A stretch of 64,000 bases of DNA from Macrocystis pyrifera (lineage: Eukaryota; Sar; Phaeophyceae; Laminariales; Laminariaceae): contig JASSKH010000007.1 in NCBI GenBank assembly GCA_031763025.1, positions 15,400,080 through 15,464,079 on the forward strand. Direction: 5' to 3'. The notes under the pieces were generated by a model. That model was given only the letters and a program-made list of their open reading frames with translations. It did not search any database and was not told the origin of the DNA. The position numbers were made by a program, and so were the translations under genes. Below, in pieces: positions 1-13,100 of this stretch (position 1 is the first letter of the stretch; every line of letters starts with the position of its first letter).

Positions 1-39
1 CCAAGCACGCTCAGACAGTGAGATATCTATACGTAGTTC

Positions 40-650
40 TACAAGGAGCTTCGCTCAGGAAGGAAAAGTACATCAAATTATGCGAAGCTGACAGAGGTCC
101 ATGATTGAATATAGTTTTTTCATAATTGCAATTGCAAACTGGCGACTTGATAGTGCCAAGAGTCCCGCCGCCATGTTCAGGAAAAAACTGCTCGGACGCC
201 ACATACGCTTCGAGTCGCCTGCGGTTCCGTCCGCTACCCTCGCTCACATGTCGTACGTATGTACGTACCCCAGGTAGGGTACTTATTTTCTTTTGGTATG
301 CTGTACAAGGCGCTTCGCTCCGCGGGCGGCCTACGCCGCCCGCTACGCTCGCTCACGAACGAAAAGTACATCAAATTATGCGAAACGGACAGGTCCATGA
401 TGGAATACCTGGTATAGTTTTTTCTATGATTTTATAAAATTCTGAAATACGTCAGCTGTGAGTTGGACTGATTAGTTAGGTAGTTGATACTCAACTTTGA
501 AATGATCGTACAGAGTTGCAAACGGCCGACTTGATATTGCCAAGAGTCCCGCCGCCATGCTTCAGGAGAAAACAGGTCGGAAGGCACATACACTTCGCGT
601 CGCGGGCGGTTCGCTCACATGCCGTACGTACGTACATACCCCAGGTACGT
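40..650. repeat. Duplicated ~220-330 bp module
   Basis: The stretch at about 46-250 recurs at about 303-640. Both copies contain an ACAAGG-CGCTTCGCT start, then AAGTACATCAAATTATGCGAA, then TTGATAnTGCCAAGAGTCCC and a GCCGCCATG segment. The second copy carries extra sequence, including a GC-rich CGCTTCGCTCCGCGGGCGG segment and an ACCTGGT insertion near 406-412. No coding frame is credible. Bases 1-40 match the 3' end of the following ~837-bp tandem unit, so the array continues left of the window. Confidence 0.75.
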
Positions 651-675
651 AGGGTACTTTTTTTCTTATTGTGAG

Positions 676-2349
676 TAACTGCTGTATGTACGAAAGAGAA
701 GCACAGCACGGCCCAACAGCAGCACCGCTAAAACAATGAAAATAAAGCCGAAATTTCGGAAAGAAAAAAAAATCCCCGTCCCCTCATGTAATAATTTTCT
801 GCCTGATTGGAACACCTTGCACTGGTCAAAAAGAGAAAAAAATCCAACGGCAGAGCTTCTCTCTCAGCCTCGTACGCAGCCCGCCCCTTTCGCGACTACC
901 TCGCCACCGATTCGGTCCGGGTAAAGCTTTCCTCACTCTCTGTCACAGTGAGCCCCGTCACCCGCCTCGCGTAAAGCCCGGTGCTCACCGTGGCCGTCGT
1001 TCGCCAGCTCGACAATGTTGGTGCTCAGACTGCGTACCTCTCTCTTTGAGCTTCAAGACCGGTCGCAAAAATATGCACCACTTGAATATTATCTTACAAT
1101 CCCTAACGACCCTTATAATCTCGTATATACTCCATAAAAAACCACAAACGGAGGCCAGACAGAGCCCATTCATGCTTCCCTCGTGTCTCGAGGCACACGC
1201 GACGCCTAGGAACGAAAACGGCTACACCGCTCCTTTCACCCCCCCCCCCCCTACCTGCCAGCACCCGCTGACATCCTCGACGGCGCCGGGCTCGCCCGCG
1301 GTGCAGTGCTCCGAGTACACGCACGCACACGAAGCGAAGTAAGAAAAAGGAAAAAAAAACGAAAGTGCCAAGAAAAATGGAGAAAACAAAAACCCGCTGG
1401 AAAGGTCCGGCGAGTAATAGAAGGAGGCGATTCCCAAGTGGGAGCTGTGAGAGGCCAGGGATGTACCAACCGAGCACGCTCAGAGAGTGAGATCTAAGTA
1501 AGTGGTTCTATGTCTGATGTACGAAAGAGAAAGCACAGCACGGCACGGCAGCTTCGCAAACACAATGAAGATGAAACAGCAAATTTCCGAAAGAAAAAAT
1601 AATCCCCGTCCCCTCTCGTGTAATAAATTCCTGCCTGTTTGGAACACTTTACGCCGGTCAAAAATAACAAAAAAAAAAAATGGAACAGTAGAGCTTCTCT
1701 CTCAACCTCATACGCCGCCCGCCCCTCTCGCGACCATCTCGCCACCGATTCGGTCCGGGTAGAGCTTTCCTCCCTCTCTTCCACAGTGAGCCCCGTCGTC
1801 CGCCTCGCGTGGAGTCCGGTGCTCACCGTGGACCTCGGTCGCCAGCTCGGCAATGCTGGTGCTCAGACTGCGTAGTTCTCTCGGTGAATTTCAGATTGGT
1901 CGCAAAAATAAGCGCCGCTTTTGTTTTCATTTTTCTTATCAAAATGACCCTTATATACTCGTACATGGTATAACCGGAACCACACCAGGAGGCCGCACAA
2001 AGCCCGTTCATGCTTCCCTCATGTCTCGAGGCACACGCGACGCCTAGCCACGAGAACGGCGACCGCGCTTCTTGCAACCCCCCCTCTACCCGCCACCATC
2101 CGCTGACACCCGCGACGGTGCCGCGCTCGCCCGCGGTGCCGTGGTTGGAGTAGACGCGCGCACGCGAAACGAAAGAAGAAAAAAGAAAAAAAGGACTGAA
2201 AGTGCCAAGAGAAATGGAGAAAACAAAGACCCGCTGGAAAGGTCCGGCAAGTAATAAAAGGTGGCGATTTCCAAGTGGGAGCTCTGAGAGGCCAGGGATG
2301 TACCCACCGAGCACGCTCAGACAGTGAGATATCTGTAAGTAGTTCTATG
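676..2349. repeat. Two tandem units of ~837 bp
   Basis: Two head-to-tail diverged units are visible, about 676-1508 and 1510-2349. Both begin near GTACGAAAGAGAA-GCACAGCACGG, carry an ATCCCCGTCCCCTC block, a GCCACCGATTCGGTCCGG block, and end with GAGGCCAGGGATGTACC then GAGCACGCTCAGA-AGTGAGAT. The end anchor occurs at 5, 1474 and 2311, giving a period near 837 between the last two. Open frames here are short, start mostly at non-ATG codons, and are not conserved between the units, so I call no gene. Confidence 0.8.
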
Positions 2350-3330
2350 GTCACGATGCCCATTTTTGGACTTAATTGTGCTACTGTAGTTCGATCCTCG
2401 CAGGGGTCGTGTCTATTTTTCTACTTTTTTTTGTATCATGTACGTAAGCAAGACACCACATACAACAAACAGCACATGAATAGTGAAGGCGCGTGCTATA
2501 ACCAGCTGGCTTTAACGCTATACACGCCCCCCGCCCGCCAGCAGAGCAGGAGGCAACATCACGCTTGTGCGGTAGTTTGTCCGCGCTGTTTCGCTGTGGT
2601 TTTTTATTTTTAATATAATAGTACGGCAGTTCCTTTTTTATCGGACCCTGCGATCTGTAAAGTTGGAAGTCTCTGCTGTTGTACGATACATGCATGCTGC
2701 CACAGGTACAAGAACGCTGCTTGCTGCTGCCGCCGCAGTACGATTTTGGTGGGCACCCGAGTGTGATAGAGAGTTCCAGTACCTTCTTCGGTGCATCCTT
2801 TTCTATTTCTGTAAATGTTGTCCTCTGTCTACACTGTATTGCTCTGTTCCATATGTCACGCGTGTGCGGTGTGTGTGCGGTGTGTCACGCGTGGAGTGCC
2901 TACATTTTTGTTTTTGTCGGCAGTCCTCGATTTTGTGCGAGACAGGCCTCCTTCGCCGTGAGCGCCACAACTGAAGACATGCGTTATTATGCTGATAAAT
3001 TTGATACAATGTTTGGCAACATCATCAAGGAAATCTATGAAAGTGATTCAGTCAATAGTGACAGCAGTTCGACACTATTTCCATATATGTTTTGTCCCCA
3101 AGAATGCAAGTGTAGTTGTAAAATACCAATAGTCTTCTACTACTTGTACACGTCTATATGTACAGCAGCAATACGCAGATATTTCATAACGCCGTAATGT
3201 TTGTGTCATACGCATATGATACAACATCGTGTGTTGTTCGTACAAGTATGCTGTATCGTTTTCCATTCGTTCTTGCGCCACTCCCCTATTATTAATAGTA
3301 GGCACGTCCCGGAGGGGAACCTTAATATAT
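2346..3330 (+). repeat. tRNA-linked dispersed repeat, copy A
   Basis: About 980 bp that recurs in inverse orientation at 62858-63752. The left end is tRNA-like: ATGGTCACGATGCCC followed by GTTCGATCCTCGCAG, which resembles a pol III B box (GGTTCGANNCC). The right end is GTTCTTGCGCCACTCCCC, a short palindromic hairpin (CCCGGAGGGG), then AACCTT and a TA microsatellite. No acceptor stem is complete, so this is not a functional tRNA gene. It resembles a tRNA-derived SINE or a composite non-autonomous element. The 172-residue open frame across it is not conserved in copy B. Confidence 0.7.
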
Positions 3331-3351
3331 ATATATATATATATATATATT
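3326..3351. repeat. (TA)n microsatellite
   Basis: A run of about 13 TA dinucleotides lies directly after the 3' end of the dispersed repeat, as expected for target-site or tail expansion. A similar (TA)n tract lies in an ABC-F intron at about 5178-5205. Confidence 0.9.
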
Positions 3352-3352
3352 C

Positions 3353-4109
3353 TCTCATGGACATGGAGCTCTCTCTTGAACCAACAGGTAGGTACAGGCT
3401 AGTTTCGCGCGCACGTACAAGCAGTATTAATAGAACTACTGGTGTGTAATGCACGTACACACCGCGAGCGCTGCTGTACCGTGGTCCTTGCCATTTGCAC
3501 TACTCTGTTGCTGTTATTGTTGTGCTTTCTTCCGTGTTATACGGTATACATGTGCCGGTATTGCTGGGCTGTTCAGTAGTCTGTACGTCTGTACTGCTGG
3601 ACATATGATGTAGACGCGAGAGATGTCGACCTGTTGAGCTGTTGACTGCGGCCAATACGTACGTAGGTGCGAAGTGTTGAGTCGATTGCAACAAGGGGGT
3701 ACTAAGAACATACCTAGAAATTGCTAATTGGTACCAAAGAGAAGGGACGACACCTGTGACCACGTGCCCACGGCTTGTCCAGAGTCCAGAACCCTAACCC
3801 TACAGTAGGAACGCCGCTGGGGGGGAAACCGTAAACCCTCCTGACGACGCTCATCGCTCAGGGGAGATTTTGATCTCTTCCCGCGATACAAATGGATTGT
3901 TTTCCCTCGCCATCAGCAACGGCTCGTTGAACGCTAACGCTTACGAATTACCTGGTGCTCAAATGCACAGAGTTTACGTGTTGAGTATGGACCTTCCATG
4001 GTTTATTTCAGGTGTCCACGCGCATACTAGTTACCTGGTATTGAATTATGTCTGCGCCTACTAATTGTACCTGTACGTACTGTTTTTTACCACTGGACCC
4101 GTTTGGCAG
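3353..4109. other. Region upstream of the ABC-F exons
   Basis: Non-coding as far as can be seen. It should contain the promoter and first exon of the ABC-F gene, but no ATG-initiated exon with a donor of the required phase was identified. One weak candidate is an ATG at 3358 with a good CAG/GTAGGT donor, but its phase does not join the exon at 4110. CTGCTGTAC and TACCTGGT words are frequent. Confidence 0.4.
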
Positions 4110-7100
4110 GTTGCGAATCCCACCTTTGGCGACACTGCGGGCGCTATGGTGGTGCTCAACAAATGCGTCGTATCACAAGGAGACACAGGTTCGGTCCAAA
4201 ACGGATGTAGTTATAGAGCAGGTCAAAAGACGAATAAGGGTGAATAAATACGAGTGCCTACAGTAGTGTACCAGACACCTGTATTAGTATGTATGGTACA
4301 CTAAGTGTGTACGTTCAAGCGATTACGTGGTGCATTTGTGTATTAAGGCGGTTACATCGCCGACGTATCCCATCCTTTGCTGCTTTATCGTGTGCCATAC
4401 CGTACTTGTGCAGTAGTACGTCCGCCAGTAGGTTGTACCTGATACCACTCTTCCCGTTCACCAGGTGTCGCTCCTCCCTTTGACTGCTGGCACGTTGTTA
4501 GTATACGATTGTTCGTTGATGTCCTCCACTGTGCTGCATATACACTTGTTAACGTTAACCCAATCCCACCACGAGAGCAGAAAGCTGCGGCAGAGTTAAG
4601 CTCGCTATCTCTGTGTACAATGTACCAGATATCATACCGTGTATCAGGTACCAGGTATCACATGTACAGTGTACACGCGTCGTGCGCTAACGTCCGCATA
4701 AAATTACGGGCAGGTTTTAGCTACGAATTTAGGATGTTCCTCACGATATTACGCACCACCATCTCAGTCTGCGCGCTCTTCAGCCTTATCCTCTCTCACT
4801 CCCTGCTGCCGTTTCTTCTGTCGGGTCTTGTCCTGCTCTGTCCTGTCCTGCCCTGTCGTGTCCTTTCAGAGTTGATGTCAAATGTTGACCTGATGGTGAT
4901 GCCGGGAGATCGCGTGGGGTTGGTGGGGTCTAACGGTGCGGGGAAGTCTACTTTGCTGCAGTGCATTGCCGGCTTCCGACCGATGGACGAAGGAACGTGC
5001 ATCGTCAAAAATGGTGCAAGAATGGGTGAGCCACAGCTGTGCGTACCTACCTATTGTCGTTTCCAAGTATTTCTACGTATTACGTATTATTTCTGTTACT
5101 GACTTCTGGAATTGTTTTTATCCATAATTAGCGTTTGATCTTAGCATGTCCTACATGTGGTGTGTACCACAAGTTGTAATATATATATATATATATATAT
5201 ATATAAACGGTATGTGTAAGTTCTAAGCGTCGTTGGGCAGGAGCAAAATGCTTTGTTCCAGGAAATTCCTGCCCACGATGGAATTTTTTACCTTCAGGAA
5301 TGGATGGGTAACGCTGCATTCTTTGCATTCCTTTCTGCTTTGCTTGATGTGGTGCTCTCATTTCTCTTTGTTTTCAGTGCTCGTGCTGCGCTCCTTTCTT
5401 TCTTTCTTTCTCGGCCTCCTGCCTTCCTCTCTCTTTTTCCGGACGTGCTGAGCTGCCATGCCAGCGATTCGAGCTGTCCAAGTTTGGTTGGTTTGACCGA
5501 GCATTCCTCGGGTTTTTTCCTTCAATATCATGTTCAGTTTTTATCATCGCATTATTTTGTGTTGTGGTTCGTGGTGTTTGGGATCGGCATCGGATACAGG
5601 GTACTTACAGCAGAAGGGCGTGAGCGGATCGACCAAGACGGTTTACGAGGAGGCTTGTTCTGAGATGGACACCATTAATAGGCGAGTTGGGTTACACCAA
5701 TGTTTACTGGCAGACCAGTATTTACTGGTAGAACTGGTAGAACTGGAACTACAGCAGTAGTTGGACGTCAAGTACTACAGCAGTATTGATAGCCAATGTG
5801 TATTGCATACCAGGTATGCTGTAGCTGTAGGAAAGAGGTAGCTCCTTCATGTATACCGGTACGACTGTCCTCTAATGCGCATTTGGTCTATTGCTCAATT
5901 GCTCACTGAGCCTTGAGGTTCGAAGGGCAGTGGCAAGGTGTGCCCCTCGCATGCGTTGCTTTGCCAAATGATACTGTATTCAAATTAAACCCCCAAGGTG
6001 CAAATTATCATACGAGGTGCATGCCGCATGCCGCATTGCAATTCATGCTGAACTTTGCTCTCAAACGGTTGTTTCAATTGTTTGTTTGTATTTTAATTTT
6101 TGCGAACCGTGGAAGAAACGTTATTTCTTTCTATTCTTGCATGTTTTTTACCCTGCAGGGCTCGCGATGCGATGGAGGCGGCCGAGGCCCAAATGGTGGC
6201 GAACCCTATGGACCAAAAGGCGCTCGACAGACTGATGCAGGCGCAGTCGACATTCGAGGCTGTGGGGGGTATGACGCAAGACAGGCTCGTGGCACAGGTG
6301 AATATGATACCTTTATGATACCATACATACATAGTACCATGGGTACTCTGCACTGGTATCGTCGAGTGAGGGGTTAATGTACGAGTAAGCATTGCGATAA
6401 CTTTGCGACATGGTAGCTTTGTGCCATAGGGATAGGGTTACGTTTGCGGTAGCTTTGCGGTAGTTTTGCGACAGCTCTGCGAAAGCTTTGCGATTGCTTT
6501 GCGATGGGTAGACGGTACATAGCTTGGCGATCGGTTGCAATAGATTTGCGATAGCTCGTACCTGATAGGCGATAGCTTTGCAAAGCCAGCGGGCATGCTG
6601 TACCCGCGCTGGTTGTTCTGCGCTTGTGTTGCGCTTGTGTGATGGTATGGTATGCTATTAATACTGTGAATACTGTGGAAAGGTATTACGGTGTCTTGCC
6701 ACGGTTGAATTTTGATTCTGAACACAATTTTGCCAAGTTCACAGGTTTTATTTATAGTAAAATAGCTGCCCCGTGCATCTATGAGCTGCCAGGGATACTG
6801 CAGTCGGTGTGCAGGGACGAGGCAACACCCTTACCTGGTAGTCGCTTATCTGCAGTATAATGTTAAGATTAGGACATTGATAGTGTTGATATTGGTATTA
6901 GCGTGCGCAGGGCGTGTAACGCCGGGCTTTGCCACTCTCTCGCCTTGCGCGCCTCTACCACAACGCCTACGGGCACAATAACAATACCAATACCAATACC
7001 AAGACCTTCTAACACACCATAATCCACCGCCGTCTCTCTACGTCTCAGCTGACGCCTTTGTTAACTCCTTCCTCTAGAGCTTGAGCTTGAGCTATTTTTT

Positions 7101-10100
7101 GCAATACGTTGTAGCGCCAGACTATTAGTAGCTGGAATGAAAATGGTGAGAGTGATGAGAGTGGGATATGTTTTGCAGTAATGATGGACTTATGGAAGCC
7201 CTCTGTTTCCTCTTGCGGCCGATGGCGTCCGATGGCGTCCTCCACGCAGATTTTGGGAGGGTTGGGTTTCAGTGCTCCGGATCAGCAGCGGCTGTGTTCG
7301 ACCTTCAGCGGAGGGTGGCAGATGCGCATCGCTCTGGCCAAGCTTCTCCTGTCGGAGCCCGATCTGCTGCTGCTCGACGAGCCCACCAACCATCTAGACG
7401 CTTCGGCGAAGGTGATGACGTCATGGCCTGATGATCATTGGGTGGCGGGATTGAGCGCGCCTCTGTTTATAGACGATAGACAAAGCTCACCATATTTGTG
7501 GATTTGTGGTGTGTGTGTTCTTCACATGAAGCAAACCGTTCTTTTTACCCGTCGACATCCAGCGCAACCAGTGTCCGTGCCGATTCTCCAATCCTAGAGA
7601 GATTAAAGCTTTGTGGTCGTAAAACTACGTCACAGAGATACTACATGCCATGTCGTGATTTTCATTGGTATCGTTTAGTACCTGATACTACTGTTTGGTA
7701 TCATATGGTATGATATTCATAGCCTTCGTGTGCCTCGCTCGAAAAGTAATGAGGTAGTGCCAAGCTTCGTGTTGGACGAAAAACTGGACTCTTGTTTTAT
7801 GGTCAAACTTGATTTTCGTGGTCGATGGATGGATTGAGTGATTTGGTTGATTTTATTTTTTTTATTGTGACCTTTCTATACGACGACTGCAACAATCGGT
7901 AGCCCATTTCGAGGGAGCTTTTTGAAGGACTCTAATGTCCGTATTCGGGATTGGAGGTCCCTCATATACTCATATACCAAAGTCCCTTATGATATCAGAG
8001 TTAGAGGTAAAAGTTCGTACCGGCGCACTATATTTATGCTGGTAGACCGCTTTCCCTTGTCGCAGGGTTCCTTGAAAGAGACTATTAATATCTACCCTTG
8101 AAAGAGACTAACCTTGAAAGAGACTACCCTACTGTGCCTGTGCTGCCCACACAATCGACATTCGATGGAGTCTTGTTGTTTGTTATGGTGGTACCGCTCT
8201 TGTAATTGGTGTTGGTATCGATACCACTATATTGGCCCTTTGTGCCGTTGCTTGTTTGATACTCGTACTGAAGGTAGCGGGTATTTTCTAATGGCACCCT
8301 TGCATTGCCCCTTTTGGCTCATGTGCCCCCCCCCTTGCCAGACTTGGCTCGGAAGATTCCTGTCGACGTACCAGGGCACCCTCGTGACTGTTTCGCACGA
8401 CGAGGCACTCCTGGAAGGGGTGAAGCTGTCCACCGTGGCCGAAGTGGCGAACCAGAGGGTAGAGGTCTTCAGGGGCTGCGGATACAAGAAGTTCCTCTTC
8501 GAGAGGGACGAGCGAATGAAGTGAGACTGCGTTCGATACTTACATACACACACCACCGATGATCCATGGCCTTGTCATGTGCTAATATCATGTCGGTGTC
8601 ACGTACCGCACTTCAACGTCTGGCGTTCGGAGCGTAATGTATCTAGTGTGGGATCGTTTTTGCAATTGTAAAAGGGTGACGGCTAGTCTAGGCATGTATC
8701 ACACACATGCCTACCTGTATATGCTCAAGTTGTGCAGTATATAGTAATACAAATATTTCCTTTTCTTGACTATATTTTGCGTTTCCGTTTTGCTTAGGGC
8801 TGCGAAGGCTAAGTATGAGGCGGAGCAGAAGGAGATGGCTCGCCTCCAGGGATTCATCGACCGCTTCGGAGCGCAGGCAAGCAACTAAACCAGTAGCGTT
8901 CAACATTCCAGCAGCGCTCAATAAACTATGTATACGATTTCCCGCTCCTCTTTGTCACTGTCATTGGCAACACAGCACATTTTTATTATTAGCAGCAGTT
9001 CCCGCCTCTCTGCTTTTTAGTGTTTGGGAGAGCGGGGTGTGGGTGGTGGTGGTGGGGGGGTATACTCGATAGGAGAGATGTACCCGATCTCATGCATGGC
9101 CGTAGTCGTATGACCATAGACCCTCGCATCCCTACAATGCCGGGACGGAGCATGTCGGGTTTTCACCGACCAGGCAGACATTGCTTGCACCAAGCGCGAA
9201 GCGCCGTGAGGTGTCCGGTGAGTCGCATGAAGGGTGAGCTGTATCCTGCTTGTGAGGCGGACTTGCATATGGATGACAGCTTCAGTGAGTTAGTTTAATT
9301 TCCGGTGTATCCACTTCCAGAGACAGCAATGGGAGTACTAAATAACTGCCTCTTGGGTGCCTTACCTTGAACACTACGTGATACGATCAATTCCCTTGTG
9401 CAGAGTAAAGGTTCTTTACTTGGCACAAGTGATCTAACTCGACGACCAGCTGTGGATGACCAAAAAAAAACAACAAAAAAAACGGTACCCTGCATGTCTA
9501 GCTCACGTAGTGAGCGGCATGTTTTACAGTGTCGTTGCCAACCGACGCCAACCCAACCCATATATAATATGTATAATGTATGGGGGGGGGGGTGTACTCG
9601 ATAGGAGAGATGAACTCGATCTCATGCATGGCCGTAGTCGTATAGCCATAGACCCTCGCATCCCTACAATGCCGGGACGGAGCATGTCGGGTTTTCACCG
9701 ACCAGGCAGACATTGCTTGCACCAAGGGAGGGGGGTAACCGCGCTCGCCGAAGGAGCGTTGCGGCGGGTGTGGTATGGAAGGGGTGTTTTCCAGCACAGC
9801 AGTCTCCAACGGGTGTGTTGATGATATTAGCACGTACTGTAGTATGAACATAGTATGACATATTATGCACAATAGTATGCACATATTATGCACATATAAT
9901 GCAGTATGGATAAAAATCTCCTTGGGCTCTAGGGCAGCACCAACACCACCACCAAAGCACCACCACCACCACCAGCGACAAGAGACCCGCACTCATCGGT
10001 TGGTATGACTGCAGCAGCATCATGCGGCACTCGTTGTCGCTCGTTTCGCGCGTGCTTGGCATGGCCGAGCCTACGCCGAAGACAGCCACTGTACAATATT

Positions 10101-13100
10101 CACACCTTGGATATCGTAATACTTGACGTTTTATTTTGATTTTAGGCGTCAGCGAAAAAAACGGTAACATTACGTTACTACGTTAACTACTTTCTGGCTA
10201 ATGTGATAACATAGTGTTAGCGTGTTATGATATTGGCGGGCGATCGCGTAACATTATGTTAGGGTGTTACCTGATCCCGTACTGACCGCAGTATATGTGT
10301 TACGGTGTTGGGGTATGCAGCCCGTAGCGAGTAGCACTATGTTAGCGTGTTAGCGAAATTCCTTGTGGCCATCGTAGCACACGTTGAAAGGATGACATAC
10401 ATGGTCAATTAAACGTTAACATTATGTTACCGTGTTAACGACATCAGCCCGTAGCGAGCAACGTTATGTTAGTGTGTCAGAGGGATTCTTACTTGCTACC
10501 GTAATACCCTTTAGACGGATAACGCACACGGCCAAATAAACGCGTACATAACACTATGTTAGTGTGTTAGTGAAACTGCTATAATAGTGGCTATCATAAC
10601 ACACGTTAGAGGGATGACGTACATGGTTAATACAACGTTAACATTATGTTACCGTATCAGCAGCAGCAGCAGTCCGTATCGAGCGACGTTATGTGAGGGT
10701 GTTAACGGAAGTCTTGCTACCATGTCATATGTCAAACGGATAGCGTATATGATCGATAAAACACTAGCATTATGTTAATGTGTTAGCTCATATGCAAGGT
10801 ATGTAGTGACACAAGTTAGCAGATAACGTACACCCCCAATCTAACATCAATATGTTACGGCCGTGTTAGCTCGTACGTGCGAGTGTGCAGATTACCTTAT
10901 AGATGGATACCGTACCTTGTTACAGATGGATAACGTGCTGGCGAGGTTTCCAGAAAAAAATGACGCGTTTTTTTTTTGCGAGGATCCCTCCTAAATATCC
11001 CCTGCTTAGGGTTTTAGAATATGGACGCGTTTTTTACCGGGGATGCCATGCTATCCTCCCCCCTGAGACACTTTTGTAGGTATCCCCAACTGGGATGTCG
11101 GCGAAATTGGATAGCACGACTACGTTATTTATGTTACTCCCACACGCCGCTTTACCACTAACACAGGTAACACATACATGTTTGACGGGAAGATCCAAAG
11201 GGTAACGTAGTAACATTTCGTTAGAACGACTTCGGCCCCAGCGGTAACTCAATAACATACTGTTGGACCCGGATTGATTTTTATGGTAACACGGTAACGG
11301 AACGTTACCATCAGACATTTACTGACGGTAACACCGTAACATAATACTACAGAGACCTCCGCATTTTGTCTAACATCCTAACATAATGTTACGTCTGGGC
11401 CGGCTAAGACTGTAACGTATCTAACTTACGGTAAGTGCTACGTTATCCGACCCTAAGGCAATCAGATGGGGGGTCCAGATAACGTAGTGTTAGTAGTGCT
11501 GGCCACTACGTCATGTTACGTTAGTGTTATTTGTATCACAATGTTATGTGTTGGTAGTGCTGGTGAACATTGTAACGTTGTGTTAGGGTGTTATGTATAT
11601 CACTCCTCCTAAGGGTAACACTATGTTAGGGTGTTATGTGTAACACTCCTCCTAAGGGTAACACTATGTTAGTGTGTTATGTCTAACCCTCGTCGACAGT
11701 AACATGTTATCGTGTTGGTAAATATGCGGATATCGATCTGGGCATGTTAGAGTGACAACGTTCGTGTTTGGTCAAAGCCTATCACTGTGCTACGGTGTTA
11801 GTTCAAGGACTGATCACGGCACAACATAATGTTACTGTACCAGAGCTGGACGAGATCGAGCAACAACATAACGTTAAGGCGTGTGCACGTTCGTGGGTTT
11901 CCAGTTAACACTGTGTTACCGCGTTCCTGTGTTGGGCCCTATAAGGTAGATAAGTCTTATTCGAGTGTTACGTTATCCGAGGTGTGATAATATTGCGGCA
12001 GTTACTTTTTGGTACTGCAATGCGAAGCGGTTACTGCGCAACCAGACGTCTTGCTGTGGTAGGGTAAAAGCTATTAATAGTACCTGGTATGATCTATCAC
12101 TTATTGTCGGCGGGACGGACGTCCAAACGCCTGCATCGCTTCTGACTATGACCCGTGTCGGCTTCTGCTTCGTCATCCGTGTCTGCTGAATGGTTGATTT
12201 TTTTCGTTGCTGTCGTTGCTGGTCGTTCTGGCTGATTTGATTGGTTGATTTGGTTGATTTGGTCATTGGGTTGTGTGGACAGGCTACGAAGGCGTCCGCA
12301 GCCCAGTCCCGCGTGAAGATGCTGGCGAAGATGGAGGCGAACGCTGCACCCTTGCCCGAGGGGAAGTCAACGTTCAAGGCCAAGATCAAGCTGCCTACGC
12401 CTCCCGCTTGCCACACCAAGCAGGCACGAATTCAATGCAATATTTTTATCCACCGCCACCTTGCCAGGATGCTAATTGCTATCTTGCCAGGGTGCTACTG
12501 TAGTGCTCGTGGCGGTGGTGGTGTTGGTGATGGCACTGGTCGCCGTGGTGGTGGTGGTCGTGCTTTGGTGGTAATTGTGGTGGCGCTACTAGTGTAATGC
12601 CAGTGCCACCATCGTAAGCCAAGGCGCGTTGGGGCCTGTATTGGCGGTCGTCGTGGTAGTGGTAGTGGTAGTGGTAGCATGGTAGAGGTAGAGGTAGAGG
12701 TAGTGCTAGCTGTGCCTTTATGATGGTGGTGGTAGTAGTATTAATAGTCCCTACGTAACCAAGACGTTTTATGTGACGCGCTGGTGTTTGGTCTTAGGTG
12801 TAAAGTGTTAGGTGGTGTCGGCGATTCGTGGGCGGTGTTTGTATCTTGCCGTTTTTTTCTCCCTTCTGACGACCGAATATAAAACTGTTGTTATGTTAGT
12901 ATAGGTAGTATAGTTATTACCGGGTATGCTGTTGTAGTATTGTAGTCGGATGTTGGATGTGGCCGCAAGGACGGCGTGGCGCGTTCTGACCGATCACAGT
13001 GGAGTGGGTAAATTCCTGGATTTTGAATTTATAATGCCCTTGCTAAGGTTCTTGATTGATGTCCCGTACTATTATCATAACATGTACCTGGTATGCACTA

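Noticed and set aside
3788-3805. ACCCTAACCCTAC telomere-like sequence
   Set aside because: Only about two units, with no array and no subtelomeric context.
9020-9298. Open frames across the 132-bp direct repeats
   Set aside because: The frames start in a G-run, differ between copies outside the repeat, and match no family I know.
10150-11960. CRISPR-like or simple satellite array
   Set aside because: Spacing and unit sequence are irregular, orientation changes, and the context is a eukaryotic intron.
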